Origin: Anniella stebbinsi
Taxonomy: Eukaryota > Chordata > Lepidosauria > Squamata > Anniellidae
DNA length: 64,000 nucleotides
Assembly: GCA_029215795.1 (NCBI GenBank)
Contig: JARDYH010000007.1
Span: forward strand, 22,269,263-22,333,262
Direction of reading: 5' to 3'
Part shown: in pieces, positions 32,930 to 46,312 of the stretch
How positions within the stretch are numbered: the stretch's first letter is position 1
Layout: the number at the start of each line of letters is the position of its first letter
Position numbers and translations under genes: made by a program
The notes under the pieces: generated by a model
Database searches by the model: none
What the model saw: only the letters and a program-made list of their open reading frames with translations
Told to the model about the DNA's origin: nothing

Positions 32930-34637
32930 TAAAATAATAAAGTTTAACCTTTGTTTTCCCACTAAAGCATTGCACCAAAGTTTGTTAAATTTCCAGCGTT
33001 TGAGCGGGCATAGGTCCTGTGCCATGTGAGCGAGTTAGAGGTTTGTAGCTCTTAAAACCAACCCATAAATCCCATGTGAAATGCCATGCATAAACCTTTG
33101 TTTTCCCACTAAAGCATTGCACCAAAGTTTGTTAAATTTCCAGCGTTTGAGCGGGCATAGGTCCTGTGCCATGTGAGCGAGTTAGAGGTTTGTAGCTCTT
33201 AAAACCAACCCATAAATCCCATGTGAAATGCCATGCATAAACCTTTGTTTTCCCACTAAAGCATTGCACCAAAGTTTGTTAAATTTCCAGCGTTTGAGCG
33301 GGCATAGGTCCTGTGCCATGTGAGCGAGTTAGAGGTTTGTAGCTCTTAAAACCAACCCATAAATCCCATGTGAAATGCCATGCATAAACCTTTGTTTTCC
33401 CACTAAAGCATTGCACCAAAGTTTGTTAAATTTCCAGCGTTTGAGCGGGCATAGGTCCTGTGCCATGTGAGCGAGTTAGAGGTTTGTAGCTCTTAAAACC
33501 AACCCATAAATCCCATGTGAAATGCCATGCATAAACCTTTGTTTTCCCACTAAAGCATTGCACCAAAGTTTGTGAAATTTCCAGCGTTTGAGCGGGCATA
33601 GGTCCTGTGCCATGTGAGCGAGTTAGAGGTTTGTAGCTCTTAAAACCAACCCATAAATCCCATGTGAAATGCCATGCATAAACCTTTGTTTTCCCACTAA
33701 AGCATTGCACCAAAGTTTGTGAAATTTCCAGCGTTTGAGCGGGCATAGGTCCTGTGCCATGTGAGCGAGTTAGAGGTTTGTAGCTCTTAAAACCAACCCA
33801 TAAATCCCATGTGAAATGCCATGAATAAACGTTCGTTTCCCACTAAAATGTTGCACCTAGCTTCCGGAAATTTCACACACATTTGAAGTGAAGTGTTCCC
33901 TGCAATGTGCCAAAGTTTCCCGTTTGTATCTTTGAAAATAAAAAAATGGGAGGCAAAACTGTATTTTACCCCACTGCTACCCAATTTTCAACAATTCATT
34001 GCCAACACATGCCTGGAGCTAGCTGTCTGAAATTTTACACACATATCAAGGGAAGTGTTCCCTGTAATGTGCCGAAGTGTCCTGTTTGTATCTTTAAAAA
34101 TAAAAACATGGGAGGCATAACTGCATTTACCCCACTACTACCCATTTTTCAAAAATTCATTGCCACACCAGGCAAGCACCCACGGTTCTGGGATTTCACA
34201 CACGTGGGTCCCAAGGTTCCACCTACAATGTGGCAAAGTTTCATGTGTGTAACTTTAAAAATGACCGAGTTATAGGCATTCCATGTTATTTATTAAAAAA
34301 TTAATTGCCACAAACTGCATGCACCAATCTTTCTGAAATTTCTCACAGATACCTATCCCTAACCAGTGTACAATGTGCCCAAGTTTCATCCTTCTGTCGT
34401 TAAAAATGAAAAAGTTATAGGCGTTTTTGTAAAACAACAATACTTTGCTATGGGAAAAACGCATTTAAAATGGCGTCCGATCCGCCGATCCGATCCAATC
34501 CGGATCGGACCTCGCCGGATCGGATCGGATCGGATCGGATGGTGTATCGGATCGGATCGGATCGGATCGGATTTTCCGATTTTTGGGGCGGATCGGATTC
34601 GGATCGTGGATCGGATCCGATCCGATGCACACCCCTA
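32930..34637. repeat. Long terminal inverted repeat, right arm
   Basis: Six 147-bp units from 32948, inner blocks 33830-34465, and a GATCCG/GGATCG zone 34475-34625. The inner part matches the left arm almost exactly, but the last 150 bp have a different arrangement of GATCCG motifs (for example CCTCGCCGGATCGG and GGTGTATCGGATC). Confidence 0.85.
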
Positions 34638-35770
34638 AATATTTCATTTCTTTTTCTTTGCAGACTTTTCCCTCTGAATATTCTCCATCTTCTTTTGTGG
34701 CAGTTTCCATCCCCAGAATGACACTAGGTCCAGAGTATTGCAAGAGACACAAAATAGTGACCAGGCTGCGGTTGCTACCTGAAGCAGCAAAGAAGCTCTA
34801 CTTTTGCCACTGTTAATGGTGAGTCCTACCACTGATAAACTCTTGGAGATACTGATCTGATTTGTACATCACATTAATCCATGGTTTATTTTGCTGCCTC
34901 CTCTTAAAAAGGCATTTAGCTTAGCAGAGAAAAACAAAAGGCAGTCCCACATGCACATAGAAGGATAAAAAGAAGAGGAGATAACACCCTTCATTTGAGA
35001 GGAAAAGGTAACGTGATTTACTCATGGTAGTCTTCCATAAACAAATGCAGATATAGCATATAGCTTCAGAAAAAGTTTGTTTGGTCCATTTCTTTGTGTT
35101 CTATAAAACAGGCAGGAGAGAGACAGCATGCTATGTGCTTTCAGAAATGGAGGAAAGCAGAGAGAGCAAGAGCAAGCCATGTGCTCCTAGCAATGGAGGA
35201 AACCAGAGTGGGGGGGATGAGTGGAGGAGCAGGAAGCCACACTGTAGGGTAAAGTGATCCTAAAGCAAGCTTTTCCCAAATTCCCATGAACTAACTGCAA
35301 CACTGCCCCCTTCCCGTAACTTCCAGATGAGGTTGCAATATTCCCAACCTGTTTAACCCTTAGTTAACCCATGGTTTGTTGCCCTACTCAAGGTTTCCCT
35401 GGCAGATGACTGAACAAACTCTGATTTGTTTCCTCAGTCCCTGGGTTGTTTGCTCCCTCCTCTTTCACCCACTCCCTGTATCCCAGTACCATTGTGGCAA
35501 TATAGTCCTGTCACATAGAGTGCCTTTCTCTGTTTTTCTTAATCACTCTTGCTCACCATCACTGTAGCTTGGCAAAGCAACCCATACAATATTTTTGGGT
35601 TCACACGTAATGAAAATCCGTGGTTTAAACAACGCAAAATTCACACCCAACAACAAATCATGGGTTCCCTTTCTGAACTCTTTGTGTTTAACAAACCGCT
35701 ATGTAGGGGCCATAGGACTGCACCTTAAAATACTTTGAATGCTAAAGGCACCACATGGATTGTATGTAAT
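34638..35770. other. Intergenic, no gene seen
   Basis: No recognisable gene or element. Confidence 0.4.
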
Positions 35771-35779
35771 AGTAGTATA

Positions 35780-36056
35780 ATAGTAGTAGAACTCGGCTGG
35801 CGAGTGTTACCCAGAGGATCTTCTCTTCCATCGCTCCCAGACTATGGAATGGTCTGCCGGAGGAGATTAGACAAATTAGCAGTCTTCATGAATTTAAGAG
35901 AGTCATGAGAGTCTCTTCCGGCAGGCCTATCCGGATGAATTTTAAGATGTTTTAATGATGTATTTTCTTTTCTTTTAATTTTTTTTTAACTGTTCGTGAT
36001 TCTTGTATTTTACATTGTGTTCCCCGCCTCGATCCGAAGGGAGAGGCGGGTTATAA

Positions 36057-36096
<40 letters not shown>

Positions 36097-36100
36097 AAAC
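35780..36100 (+). repeat. L2-type LINE 3' end
   Basis: GTTACCCAGAGGATCTTCTC and GGAATGGTCTGCCGGAGGAG match the block at 13810-13870. The tail CCCCGCCTCGATCCGAAGGG precedes an (ATT)n run at 36055-36093. Confidence 0.8.
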
Positions 36101-39100
36101 ATCTTGTCCTGAAAGCTAGCCTCACTGAAATGAACAGATGAGAGAAGTAATAAGCATTCAGTGCGAAAAGAGATAAACTTCTTCAAATTAAGATCCATCA
36201 ATGGAGATGTTCCCAAGCACGTTTCTCAACACAAGGGGTTTATTAAGATCTATTAATATGGAGACCCTGAAAGAAAACAACAGTCCATACGTCTGGTAGC
36301 ACACCTTCAACTATAAGAACTTTTGATTCAGTTTTAATAGTTCCAACTTTAGATTTGACAGGTGCATTGAATTAAGAGAGAAATAAGCTGCCATCTATTG
36401 TAAAGGGAATGTGAAATTAGAGCCATTTCACATACATCTTATCTTCAGCTTTCAAGAACCTCTGGTTTTATTGCGAAACTGTTGATGCATTGTTGGGGTA
36501 TGATGAGGGATTAATATGCAGCAGCTGCTGCAACTTCATAATAGGTTCCTAAGTACATAGGTAGGATTAGATTATTTCTTTTTAATTGTGCCATGCACAG
36601 TGCAATGGCTAATACCTCCTCCATTCGAGATCAGATAGATATTGAATTGCCTTTCCTAATAGGCATGATGTGGGCCATGATAATTTGGATACACCTGCTA
36701 GCAAAAAACACATTTGAATGAGCATTCAGTATGAGAGATCCTCATTTCCGAAGTGAAAATTTTAGTCTAGAGTTTTTGTAATGCGAAGTACTGCATATTG
36801 CCAATCAAAACGTTCTCTGATGACTCAGAAACATTATTATTTATTGCCTTGCTTTGCTTTTTTGTGCAGTATTTTCCTATCCTACTTTGTATTTGTTGTT
36901 TTGTGTTGCTAATAGAGAACGCACTTTGGATCAAGATGACGTCCGAAGCCTGAGCAGAATTGGACCACTGAGGTCCAGTTCTGTTGGTTCCTTAGGCAAA
37001 GCAGATTTCCTTCCAAAACGGTCAGAACAGAAGCTGTTCCAGATCTGTACTATAGCCGCATTTGAGATATAATTCACACCCACAGACTTTGTTTGGTTTC
37101 ATTTCTGTAAATGCAGTAAGCAGGGAACCGAGGGAGGGAGGGTGGCTAAGTGACTGACAGTTTCACTTTCGAATCCTGAAGCAGTCAAACCTTCAAATAA
37201 AAGTACCCTGTATTGGTGTGCCTTCCCATCTGGTAGTAAAACCTTCACAGTATGTTGTCCTTGTGTGGCTCATGTCTTGTCTAGTAAAAAACCTTCAAAG
37301 CAAAGCCTGGTGCTTTGGCATGGCTCTACAAGCCAAAGTACACCTGAGGGATTGATTTATCTAGCAAACGCACAAGACTAGGTTTGTTTGTAAACCATCA
37401 TAGTCTGTGTTGCTGTGTCATTCACTTCTCTGAAAAGAGGGTTATTTGTTTGTAGAGGATGAAGAAAATAGCCATGGGCTTTATGAACTAGCCATTTGTG
37501 ACACCATCATGGCTCACTGTTATTCACCATAAACAGCTCAATCACTGTTTCTCAAAGTATGGTGCAGTGGGGAAATTCTATATGCCTTTCCTTTATTTTG
37601 CAGTCCCAGAATGCCATTTCGGTTCTCTCTGCCTTTTCCTGGTTGAACCTTCAATCCCACCCACCCACCTACCCCCAAGAACCCAAATAATAAAAGTGTT
37701 TAAATCTCCACTCATAAGACTGGAACTGCCATGCAGTTATATAGTCAGACAGAGTGGTACAGTTGGCCTGGACAGATCTGGATAGATGAGATGTCATGGA
37801 GCAAGTCAGGGCAGGAGTAAGCTAAAGCCAGGCAAAAGCACCATGCCTGCAAGGTCTCTTTCTACCTTCCTTGTGGCATGATCAAGAAACAAAACATAGA
37901 CTGTAAGTAATAAATATTTGAACTATGTTCACTTTGCTTTGCTCAGATCAAACCTTCCAAGGGCATTGTTGTTTCATTTCTGCTGGGTCATGCAGAGTTC
38001 TACACTGTCAAAGTGCACTGCCTTTTGTGTGGCTCCAAGATCAAGAATAGAATTCTATGAGAGGTAATAGTAAAATCACCAACGTCCATTGCCTTTTCAT
38101 GTCTCCTGTTGTCATGTTTTCCCACCTCCTGCCTTATTGGGAGACAATAAAGAGTTCTGCCACGTAATCCACAAAGCTGTCTTTCAGGCAATAAACATCT
38201 CTTCCCACCTGAAGAGAGTCTAAACCCTAGGAACTTTCCTTTAGGCAAAACTACATGAATTAAGCAAGACAATTGTCCTTTCAAGAAAAAAAGGATAACC
38301 TTTTCCCAGAACACTTTAACTTCAGGGAAGCTGGTCCTGAAGAGACCTTTGGCAAGAAGCTAGCTGGGCTGATCTTATCTTGCCTTCCTTTAGCTCCACC
38401 CATTTGAGTTTGCAGGTGGACTCTAGGATCGGCTAGCCTTGAAGGGCCTTCCCCCTCTGAAGAATACTGATTTCCCACAGACTGTGTGTTGTTAACATTT
38501 TCAGTGATAAGGTCTGGTGAAGGTTCCCAGCTGGTGAAGAGCCTGTGAGAATCACCTCTCCCACTTCTCATGTAGGCTGGTACGTTTTTGGCACTGTCTC
38601 TTCTGCTTCAGAATCTGATTCTGCTTGATCACCAGAAACTCCTTCCCCTGCCTAAGGGGAACAAGCCTCGTTACGACACCTGGTAGTAAAACAAACCCCA
38701 AACTGATTAGTTAAACTTGGTAATTCTCTCCTTGCAAGACCGATGTTGCTTTGGAACTATACCATGACAATTTGGTGTGACAGGCCAATGTTGATGAGAT
38801 AGGATGAGGCATAGATAGAGCTGAAAGATGACAATTCTTCCAACACCAATTCCAATTCATAATAATAATAATAATAACAGGTTTAATCATCACAAATCCT
38901 TGCCCTTTCACCCACCATTCTGAAACATTTCAGGTTTCTTCTCTGGGGGACACCCCTATCATGTCTTCAATTTTTATACAAATGGCCCTGAAACCATGGG
39001 GCAAATCGCTACTACCATCATCTCAGGCTTCACCCTCCACATAAAATGCTGCAACCTATCCTTCAGAGATTTTGCAGATTTCTTACTTAGGGCCACCTGT

Positions 39101-39366
39101 ACTTTGCCTGGCATTTTCAAAGTAATGGTCCAGAAGAAACATATGGAAAGAAGCGCACCTTGGGATGGGGTGTCTTCAAATTGTAAAGGCTGCGCTAGCA
39201 CAAAAATCCCTACAGCAAGTCATCTGAAACGTGTGAGTCTTGATTCCATTAGAGGAGACAATTGATTCCATTAGATCCTGCACATTTCTTCCAATTCTGC
39301 CAAGAAATCAAGAAGTTATTGTTAGCTACCTTTTTTTTAAAAAAATGTAAACTTTAAAGGAATGTT

Positions 39367-39400
<34 letters not shown>

Positions 39401-41397
39401 CACCTATTAACCTAAAATCTCCCTCCAAGACACTTTGCCTGCAATTTTTACCCAATTCTGACAAACAGAAAATTATTATAGCTATTTACAGTTTCCCATG
39501 GTAGTCTGTAGGAGGAATGAACCTTCAGATTTCTGAATCTTAACTTGGGTTTCGTACTGGAGTCAAAGCGGGCAGCCTCTAAATTGGTCCAAGCTGGATC
39601 AGTCTGGTTTGTGAAGCATCAATGCAGAGTCTGAACTGAATGTTGTGGTCAGTCTACACCCCTAATCCTTACTAAGGTGAGTGGGCTTTCATGACAAATT
39701 GACATCTTTCAGCATCCCAGAATCCTATAGAGATATAAATAAATCCCATAGAATTCAGGTATGAGTTTTCAGCCTTAAAGTTTTACTTTGCTTTAATAGT
39801 CCTTGTAAGCTATTAAAATGTTATCTCATTCTATGCTAACCACATTTGTGAATGTGCACAGTTTGCTTTGATTTACCTTTAATAACAAACATAGTTAATT
39901 GTGTGGGTCACCCCCCCCACACACACACACACACTTGATTACTATATTGGAATATGCCATGGATCTAATTAGGTTTTGCTTTCAATAAGTACAACTTCGA
40001 TTGGACCCTGAAGTAGCACTGCCATTTTTTCAATCATCATAGCAACCTCCATTCATCACTACTGAAAGTGCAACACAACAATTTGACCTCTAGACATATT
40101 ATAAATAAGTGTTGTTGTTGTTGTTGTTGTTGTTTTTACTCTTTCAACCTCCCCTAATTAATAGGAACACATAAAGAGGCATTATTGCAATCTCAAAACC
40201 ATGCCCCATAGTTGAATTTTGCCTTTCTCTAAACCTATAATACAAATGTCCATTATTAATCTTTATGTTGAGTTGGTTCTCTTAAAACCAATAATATTGA
40301 ATTGTGAAGTTAAATGCACGTTATCCTGATTCCCTGCATCTCCCTCATTTTCCCCCAAAACATAGTACTTGAAGACACTCCTTCCCCAAAAACAAAAGTA
40401 ATCTTTCAGATATAAATGTGAGAACAGCATTCCTTCTGTGTAACAGGCATGGAACATTCATAAATCTGCGAATGCCTAACTCATTTGGGTTCCTAACATA
40501 ATGAAATAATCCAAAGTACAGCCATCTGAACTTATTAACCTACATCCCTAGTGAAAAAGGCCATGTAAAGACATTACTATCACTGGTTAATGTTAATCAC
40601 ATTAGCATTCTTTAATGGTTGATCTTACACCCAAATTATGTAAACATAACCCCCTCCTCTTGCACACTGCACACAGTTATGATGAGCACCCATTGCATGA
40701 AATCTAATAACTAATGAGCACCAGGGAAACCCTTCCCCTCTTGGTTTTAGGAAAAAACCCTCCCTCTTGCAACAAAACATTTAAAAGGAATTTTGCATCA
40801 CCATGCTGGTTCATGTACAGCTTATGATCAGTGAAGACAACTAGATTCTTATCACATGTAGTGCTGCTAAGTCAGGTCTTTCCCATCCTATACTTGTGCC
40901 TTATTTTTAACATTCATCTCTCTTGGATTTCATCTTGTTGGTTTTAGCCCAATGTTCTACTCTACTGTGCACACTTGGTGACTATCTGCGTGATATTTGG
41001 ACTGAATACATCAAAAAGCACTATTTGAGTTATGTGTGTGAATCTATACCCGATAGGTCCTTCACACATGTAAGTCAAAACAGGATGTTGCTTTGAATGA
41101 ATAGGGATGTCAGAGAAATTAGTTTCAGTTGTCTTTTGATCAGGAGCTTAAGCGGTTCGTACCTTCTGGACTGAACATGGACTTGGACACAGTCTGCGGA
41201 TGACATCTGTACATTTCCGAACTTGCAATGCGATTCATCGGCCAAAAAACGGTGTTTGACAGCATGCATACATTTGAAATATGTGCATGACAAATGCATA
41301 CTTCTGAAAAATGTGCACAAATACACTTTAATCAACAGGAGAAGAATGTGTATGTTTAGAAGAATGGCACAATTGATATCTGTATTTGGAAAAATCT
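36101..41397. other. Intergenic, no gene confidently seen
   Basis: Contains (CA)n at 39368-39398 and 39918-39934, and (GTT)n at 40109-40134. A short stretch at 36916-37025 looks exon-like (see findings). No mobile element recognised. Confidence 0.4.
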
Positions 41398-42150
41398 GAT
41401 AGAGGCCATGTCTACACCGTGCAGTTATCCTGGGGTCATCTCTAGGTTGCCCCTGTTCATCCAGATGATGTACAGGGGATCCTGGGGTCAACTGGGGATG
41501 CCCAGAGACTTTCCCTGGGATAACTGAAACTGGGGATGTTCCATTTTTTCCCACAGTCCCGAGACAACCCTGAGGATCGATTTTAGCCTGGAAGGTCTTG
41601 GGCTACGGCTGGATCAAAGCCGACCGGCTTAAACTGCATAAATGAATGTTATTTTTAGCTAAATACTTTGTCAAAATATCAGTCTACTTCCTTCTTCTCC
41701 CTTCTCTTCATCGCTGTGAAGTTGTAAGAAGCCCGGAGATAACTTTTCTGAGATAACTTCTCAGGACTCCTGTGAATTAGAGTAGATACCGAATTTATTT
41801 TATTTTGCTGTCAAAGACAGCCTCACATGTAATTTTAATCAATTTTAATCGGTCAGACTGGATTGCCAAGGACAAAAACACTCTTTTGTAGTATCAGTTA
41901 CAGCTGGAGGAGTAATTAAGGAATGAAGGTATTAAGAATCAACAACAAGTGGGAAACCCAAGGCCTTAAATTGTGGCCTGGAATTAAGACTGAAGATTTT
42001 GGAGATTGAAGCCGGGGCTGCGTTGAGGGACAGAAGATTATAGCAGTTGCAGTAGTAGAAGCTTGATGTCAACTAAAAGATAATTTACAACGAATTTAAA
42101 GGACACGATAATAAAGAATTCAGCAGGAACAAAGAGGGAATCTACTGCTG

Positions 42151-42963
42151 ATGGGAGCCTGCATAGAGTGGTATATATTTAAGGCTGGTCCAGCACTGAG
42201 GAGAAGGAATTCCAACCAGTTTGGTGGAGACATAGCATCAAGAACTGTTGTTATTCTTGAAAGAATTAAAAAGTGGGGCACCATGGTCTTTACAAGAGAA
42301 GGATACAGGGAAAAAGGGTTTGCCCTAACCTCTGGGGAAGCAATAGAGCACCCTAAGTCCTTGAAACAACTAAAAATAACTAACTTTATGCCCCCAGATT
42401 TTGGGAAATTCTCCAGCTCTCCTGCCAGTTCCATCTCCAAGGCAGCAGTGATAGTAGAGCCCAATGATCCAAAACTTGACTGGTCGCTGGGTCCTCACTG
42501 TTTGATGTGGGCGGGTGATTATGGAAACCCCGAGGAGTATGGGAGTAGTCTGGCAGCGGAAATAGAAGTGGCAAGATTAAATCGGACAAGGGAGGACAGT
42601 TTAAGAAACCTAGCCCGCACAATTCCCCAAGGTGGCAATATTTCCCTTGATCTGCCTCTTTCTCCTAACACTCCAAGGAATGACGGGGGCTTGGTAGGGA
42701 TGCCCCTGATTCCCTACGATGATCCCAATAATGTAATATATGGGGTCAAAGAGCTACTCGATTCATATCATGAAAGAAACAAGAAGCTGCTCGGGGATTG
42801 GGCTGAGGACATTGCCCTTATTAAAAAAATTCTAGCTGAGAGTAAGGACCTTTTGAGTACACTAACAACTTTTGCTTTAGGGAAATATAATCAAGGAGCT
42901 AACTCTGTAGTGCCTAGATTAGAGGCCGAAGCGATTCAAGGTCCTCAGCCCCTTCAGATGTGA
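42151..42963 (+). pseudogene. LINE ORF1-like protein, N-terminal part
   Basis: A 270-codon frame; the more natural start may be an internal ATG at 42283 (MVFTREGYREKGF). It is hydrophilic with Glu/Lys-rich helical stretches and contains SLGPHCLMWAGDYG. I recognise no RRM or zinc knuckle. Fragments of the same protein seem to continue in other frames at 43147-43398, 43740-43952 and 43989-44228 (NSFEDLLAQEQQEILLRLRT), so it is broken by frameshifts. Its place before ORF2 within the duplicated target site supports the ORF1 call. Confidence 0.55.
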
Positions 42964-44511
42964 TGTAGGAAGGATGCAGTAGATTTTACCCCTGTGGAAC
43001 CTCCCAAGGGGAGCAGAGTTGACATTATCACCACTATAGTTCAGCCCTCCAGAACTAAAATTAAAATTAAACAGGGTCAGGTACACAGGCTTGGTAATCA
43101 CAGAGCTAATAGATCCTTATCACATAAAGTAAAAAAATAAAAAAACTTGAAGAATTGGCCAAGCTTCAAGAAACCCCTGAAAATGAAGTATGATAGGTTG
43201 TTCAAACTCATTGACAAGTCAAGTAAGGAAAACGATCCATCTAGGATAGTGCGCACCAATATAAAAGCAGCAAAGAATGCGACATCTGAGACAACTGAGA
43301 TAACTGAAGCAGGGATACGGGCAACCATTAAAAATTCCTGCACAAATGTATTAACAATGTCTACGAGCCATCTACAAGAAACAGGGCTCCCCCTGTAGAT
43401 TTCATCTAAGTTATTCCTGTACTGTACTGAGCAGATGAATGTGGACTTGAAAAGCGCTGATACTGCAGGAACTAAATTCTGGCAACTCCAACTTCTACCA
43501 CAGAACCTAATCATTTCTAACTGCCCCAAACCTGAAGGAGGTTGCCCCATTACTGATGAATCAAACACTTCATTTCTGTTATTGAAGGTGCTACTCAAAT
43601 AAATCTTAACTACTCGGATGTCCTGAATATAGAATACATTCAGTCTAATTATACAACTGTTAGAGCAATAGCAACTTGTGCTTCTACAAATACGATAGCA
43701 CTCATCCTTAATGCCAGAGAGCTTCTGCGAGCTTGCGGGTTGGTGGCTTCTAGGCACTTTAAAAACATAGCTCCACCGCTGAGGGTGGGTGCCTCCCAAC
43801 TCCCAGCAATGAAGGACCACAGGGAAATAACACAGGGGACTCCTCCTAGTTTGAATATTCCTACTAATTCATCTATATATTCTTCTAATACAGCCCATGT
43901 AATGTCAGCTGCCAGTAATGGCCTTGTTGGACAGGCCCAAAATTTAAACTGAACTACAGCGAGAAGAGAAGACATCCCATTTGAAGAAATGCAATTAATC
44001 AATAGTTTTGAGGATCTCCTCGCTCAAGAACAGCAAGAAATCCTTTTAAGACTCCGAACTCTGAAGGAAATACTGCTAAAAAAGGCCAAACCCATCTGTA
44101 ATGTGACTGCCAGAGTACTTTCGACTTCAAGCACCCTTAGCCATGACTCACAGATAGGGACAAACGGATCTGCAAACAAGAGCCGACAGAGTTCTTATTT
44201 TAGTAAAGACTCATTGCATACTGAGTAGCATTTTTTAGCAGGAGATATGCCAGTACCTGGAACCAACAACGATAAATTGAATTATGAAGCGCCACTGAAT
44301 GCATCCAAAGGCATGAGAGAACGAGATCCGAATCATGTCCCATTTAGGTCACACTGTTGAGCCTAGCACTAAAATGGCCATGAGGACCGATCATCAATTC
44401 TCAGGAAAATATATCCAGACTACAGCAATTATCTCGAGTTTCAGACCTGCCAACGGCTGCATCTATGACAACAGGGGTGGTTTACTGGATTCAATTGTTG
44501 CAATTGATTGA

Positions 44512-45960
44512 CTAGCTGACCCTGAACCAAGTACAACCCTAAAATTCCTATCATGGAACATTACAGGTTGGGGTACAAAAGTAGAGGATCAAGGGTTCAG
44601 TAGTTACTTGGCAATGTTTGATATAGTCTTCCTCCAGGAGACTTGGTATTGTGAAGATATCTTTGTCAATGGCTTCTCTTCATTTAGTTTACCAGCACTT
44701 CGTAACAAAGGTAAAGGTAGGAACCGACAGGGTTTATCTGTACTAATTTCATCATCCCTTAATGTTAGGATGATTTATCTCTCGAGTTTTGACTCTTTAA
44801 TGCAATCTCTGAAAGTGGACCTAGGACCCTCTAAACCATCCCTTATGCTATTTAATTCATACTTTCCCCCTTCAGTAAGCAAGGAGCTAACCCAAGATAT
44901 TTGGTCGAAAGCTGAATGTTATCTTGCGGATCTAATGGCCAAATTCCCTGCTGCGTACCCAATCCTAGCCGGGGATTTAAATGCAAGGATTGGTAAGTTC
45001 ACTGGGGTTTTATCAACAGGAGAATCAGACTCAGGGACAATAAAAGCATCATTTAAAGGGAAGTTATGGCACTCCAAAGATCGAATCACCAATTTTGCAG
45101 GCCAGTGCCTACTTCAAACGGTAGTTAGAAACAATCTCTCCATCTTAAATGGATGTACAGCAGAGAACAGATGGGGAGAGTTTACTTTTACCTCTTCTAT
45201 GGGATCAAGTGTGATAGATTACATCATAGTTCATAATAGGGGTGTGCACGGACCCCCTGGATCGGATCGGGACCCGGATCGGGACCTCCAATTTTGTCAT
45301 GGATCGGTTCGGACAAAATTGGAGGCTCCCCGGACCGGATCGAGTCCGATCCTGATCCAAAAATCGTAAATTTTTGGATTGGCCGCCATTTTCCCCCCCA
45401 TAGACTTGCATTGCAATGCAAGTCTATGAGGAACAAATGGCGGCGGGTGGATGAGGGGGGGCCTAACTCCCTCCCCCCGGGGCCGTCCGCTGTGGACATC
45501 CCTGGCAGGTAAGCCCCCTCCCCCGCGTTCCCTACCCCCCCTGGGGCCGTCCGCTTCCATCCGCTGGCACCCACAGGCGCCCGCGGATAGAAGCGGACGG
45601 GCCGGAAAGGTAAGCGCCCCCCTCCTCCCCCCCTGCTGTCCACTTTCATCGGCGGGCACCCACTGGCGCCTGCCAATGGAAGCAGCGGTGGGCGCCAGGG
45701 GGCGCCCGCCGATCCGCTGATCCGCCGAACCGGTTCGGAGCCTTTTCGGATCGGTTTGGACTGGATCGGCCGATCCAGCTGTTGGATCGGAAATCGGATA
45801 ATTTATCCGATTTCCCACATGACTGATCGTGGATCGGGTCTGATCCAGTGCACATCCCTAGTTCATAATAAGCTGGAGAGCCTAGTCAGCAGTTTTTTGG
45901 TAGCGGACCGTCTGGAAAGTGACCATCGTCCTTTACCCAGCCATCAATCTAATTTTAAAT
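44512..45960 (+). pseudogene. LINE ORF2 endonuclease domain, split by a hAT insertion
   Basis: The exonuclease-endonuclease-phosphatase fold that nicks target DNA. Motifs in order: LKFLSWNITGWG at about 44539, IVFLQETW at about 44623, LNARIG within LAGDLNARIG at about 44970, VIDYIIV at 45211, then after the insertion SDHRPL at about 45921 with the catalytic Asp and His. The reading frame stops at 44509 upstream. The 624-bp insertion 45237-45860 disrupts it between VIDYIIVHN and the SDH motif. Confidence 0.85.
45229..45868. mobile_element. Non-autonomous hAT element with perfect 8-bp target duplication, inside LINE ORF2
   Basis: The element 45237-45860 runs from TAGGGGTGTGCAC to GTGCACATCCCTA; GTTCATAA flanks it at 45229-45236 and 45861-45868. 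GGATCGG-rich zones lie at both ends and the CG-rich middle holds partly inverted GCCGTCCGC blocks. It is the clearest evidence that the TAGGG family makes 8-bp duplications and so belongs to hAT. Confidence 0.93.
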
Positions 45961-46037
45961 TTTAAAAAATCAAACGGTCCGCAAAGACAGCCTGTGTTAC
46001 CGACCGTCTGGTTAGCTCTGAAGTCTTTGCTAACTTT

Positions 46038-46272
46038 GTGAGTTTGATCCACGAATCTCTGCCCCCTGAGTCTGTCATTGATGCCTATGAGGATCTGACC
46101 CAAGCCCTTATCCGCGCAATACAAGACAGTCTCCCTAATCCAAAAGAGAGTAGGCTCCAAAGCAAAATGTGGTTCGATGATGACTGCGTAAAGGCAAAAA
46201 GAAATCTTCAGATGGCGTATTGTACCTACCAGAAGAACAATGAGAGGAAAATACCAGACTCATATTATGATC

Positions 46273-46312
<40 letters not shown>

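Larger units (their letters stand above)
21528..34637 (-). mobile_element. Giant hAT element, apparently complete right copy
   Basis: Termini are TAGGGATGTGCAC at 21528 and TGCACACCCCTA ending at 34637. Reading along the transposase strand (right to left): terminus, GATCCG zone, inner inverted repeat with six 147-bp units, promoter region, 842-aa transposase, 3' flank, 148-bp array, minisatellite, exon chain, spacer, five 147-bp units, inner inverted repeat, GATCCG zone, terminus. At about 13.1 kb it is far longer than typical hAT elements (usually 2.5-6 kb). The flanks (GTAAATAG and AATATTTC) do not form an 8-bp target duplication. Confidence 0.88.

Noticed and set aside
21520..34645. AAATA as a target duplication of the giant element
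   Set aside because: AAATA occurs at both flanks, but only when the element end is shifted by different amounts at each side; relatives show 8-bp duplications adjoining TAGGG/CCCTA.
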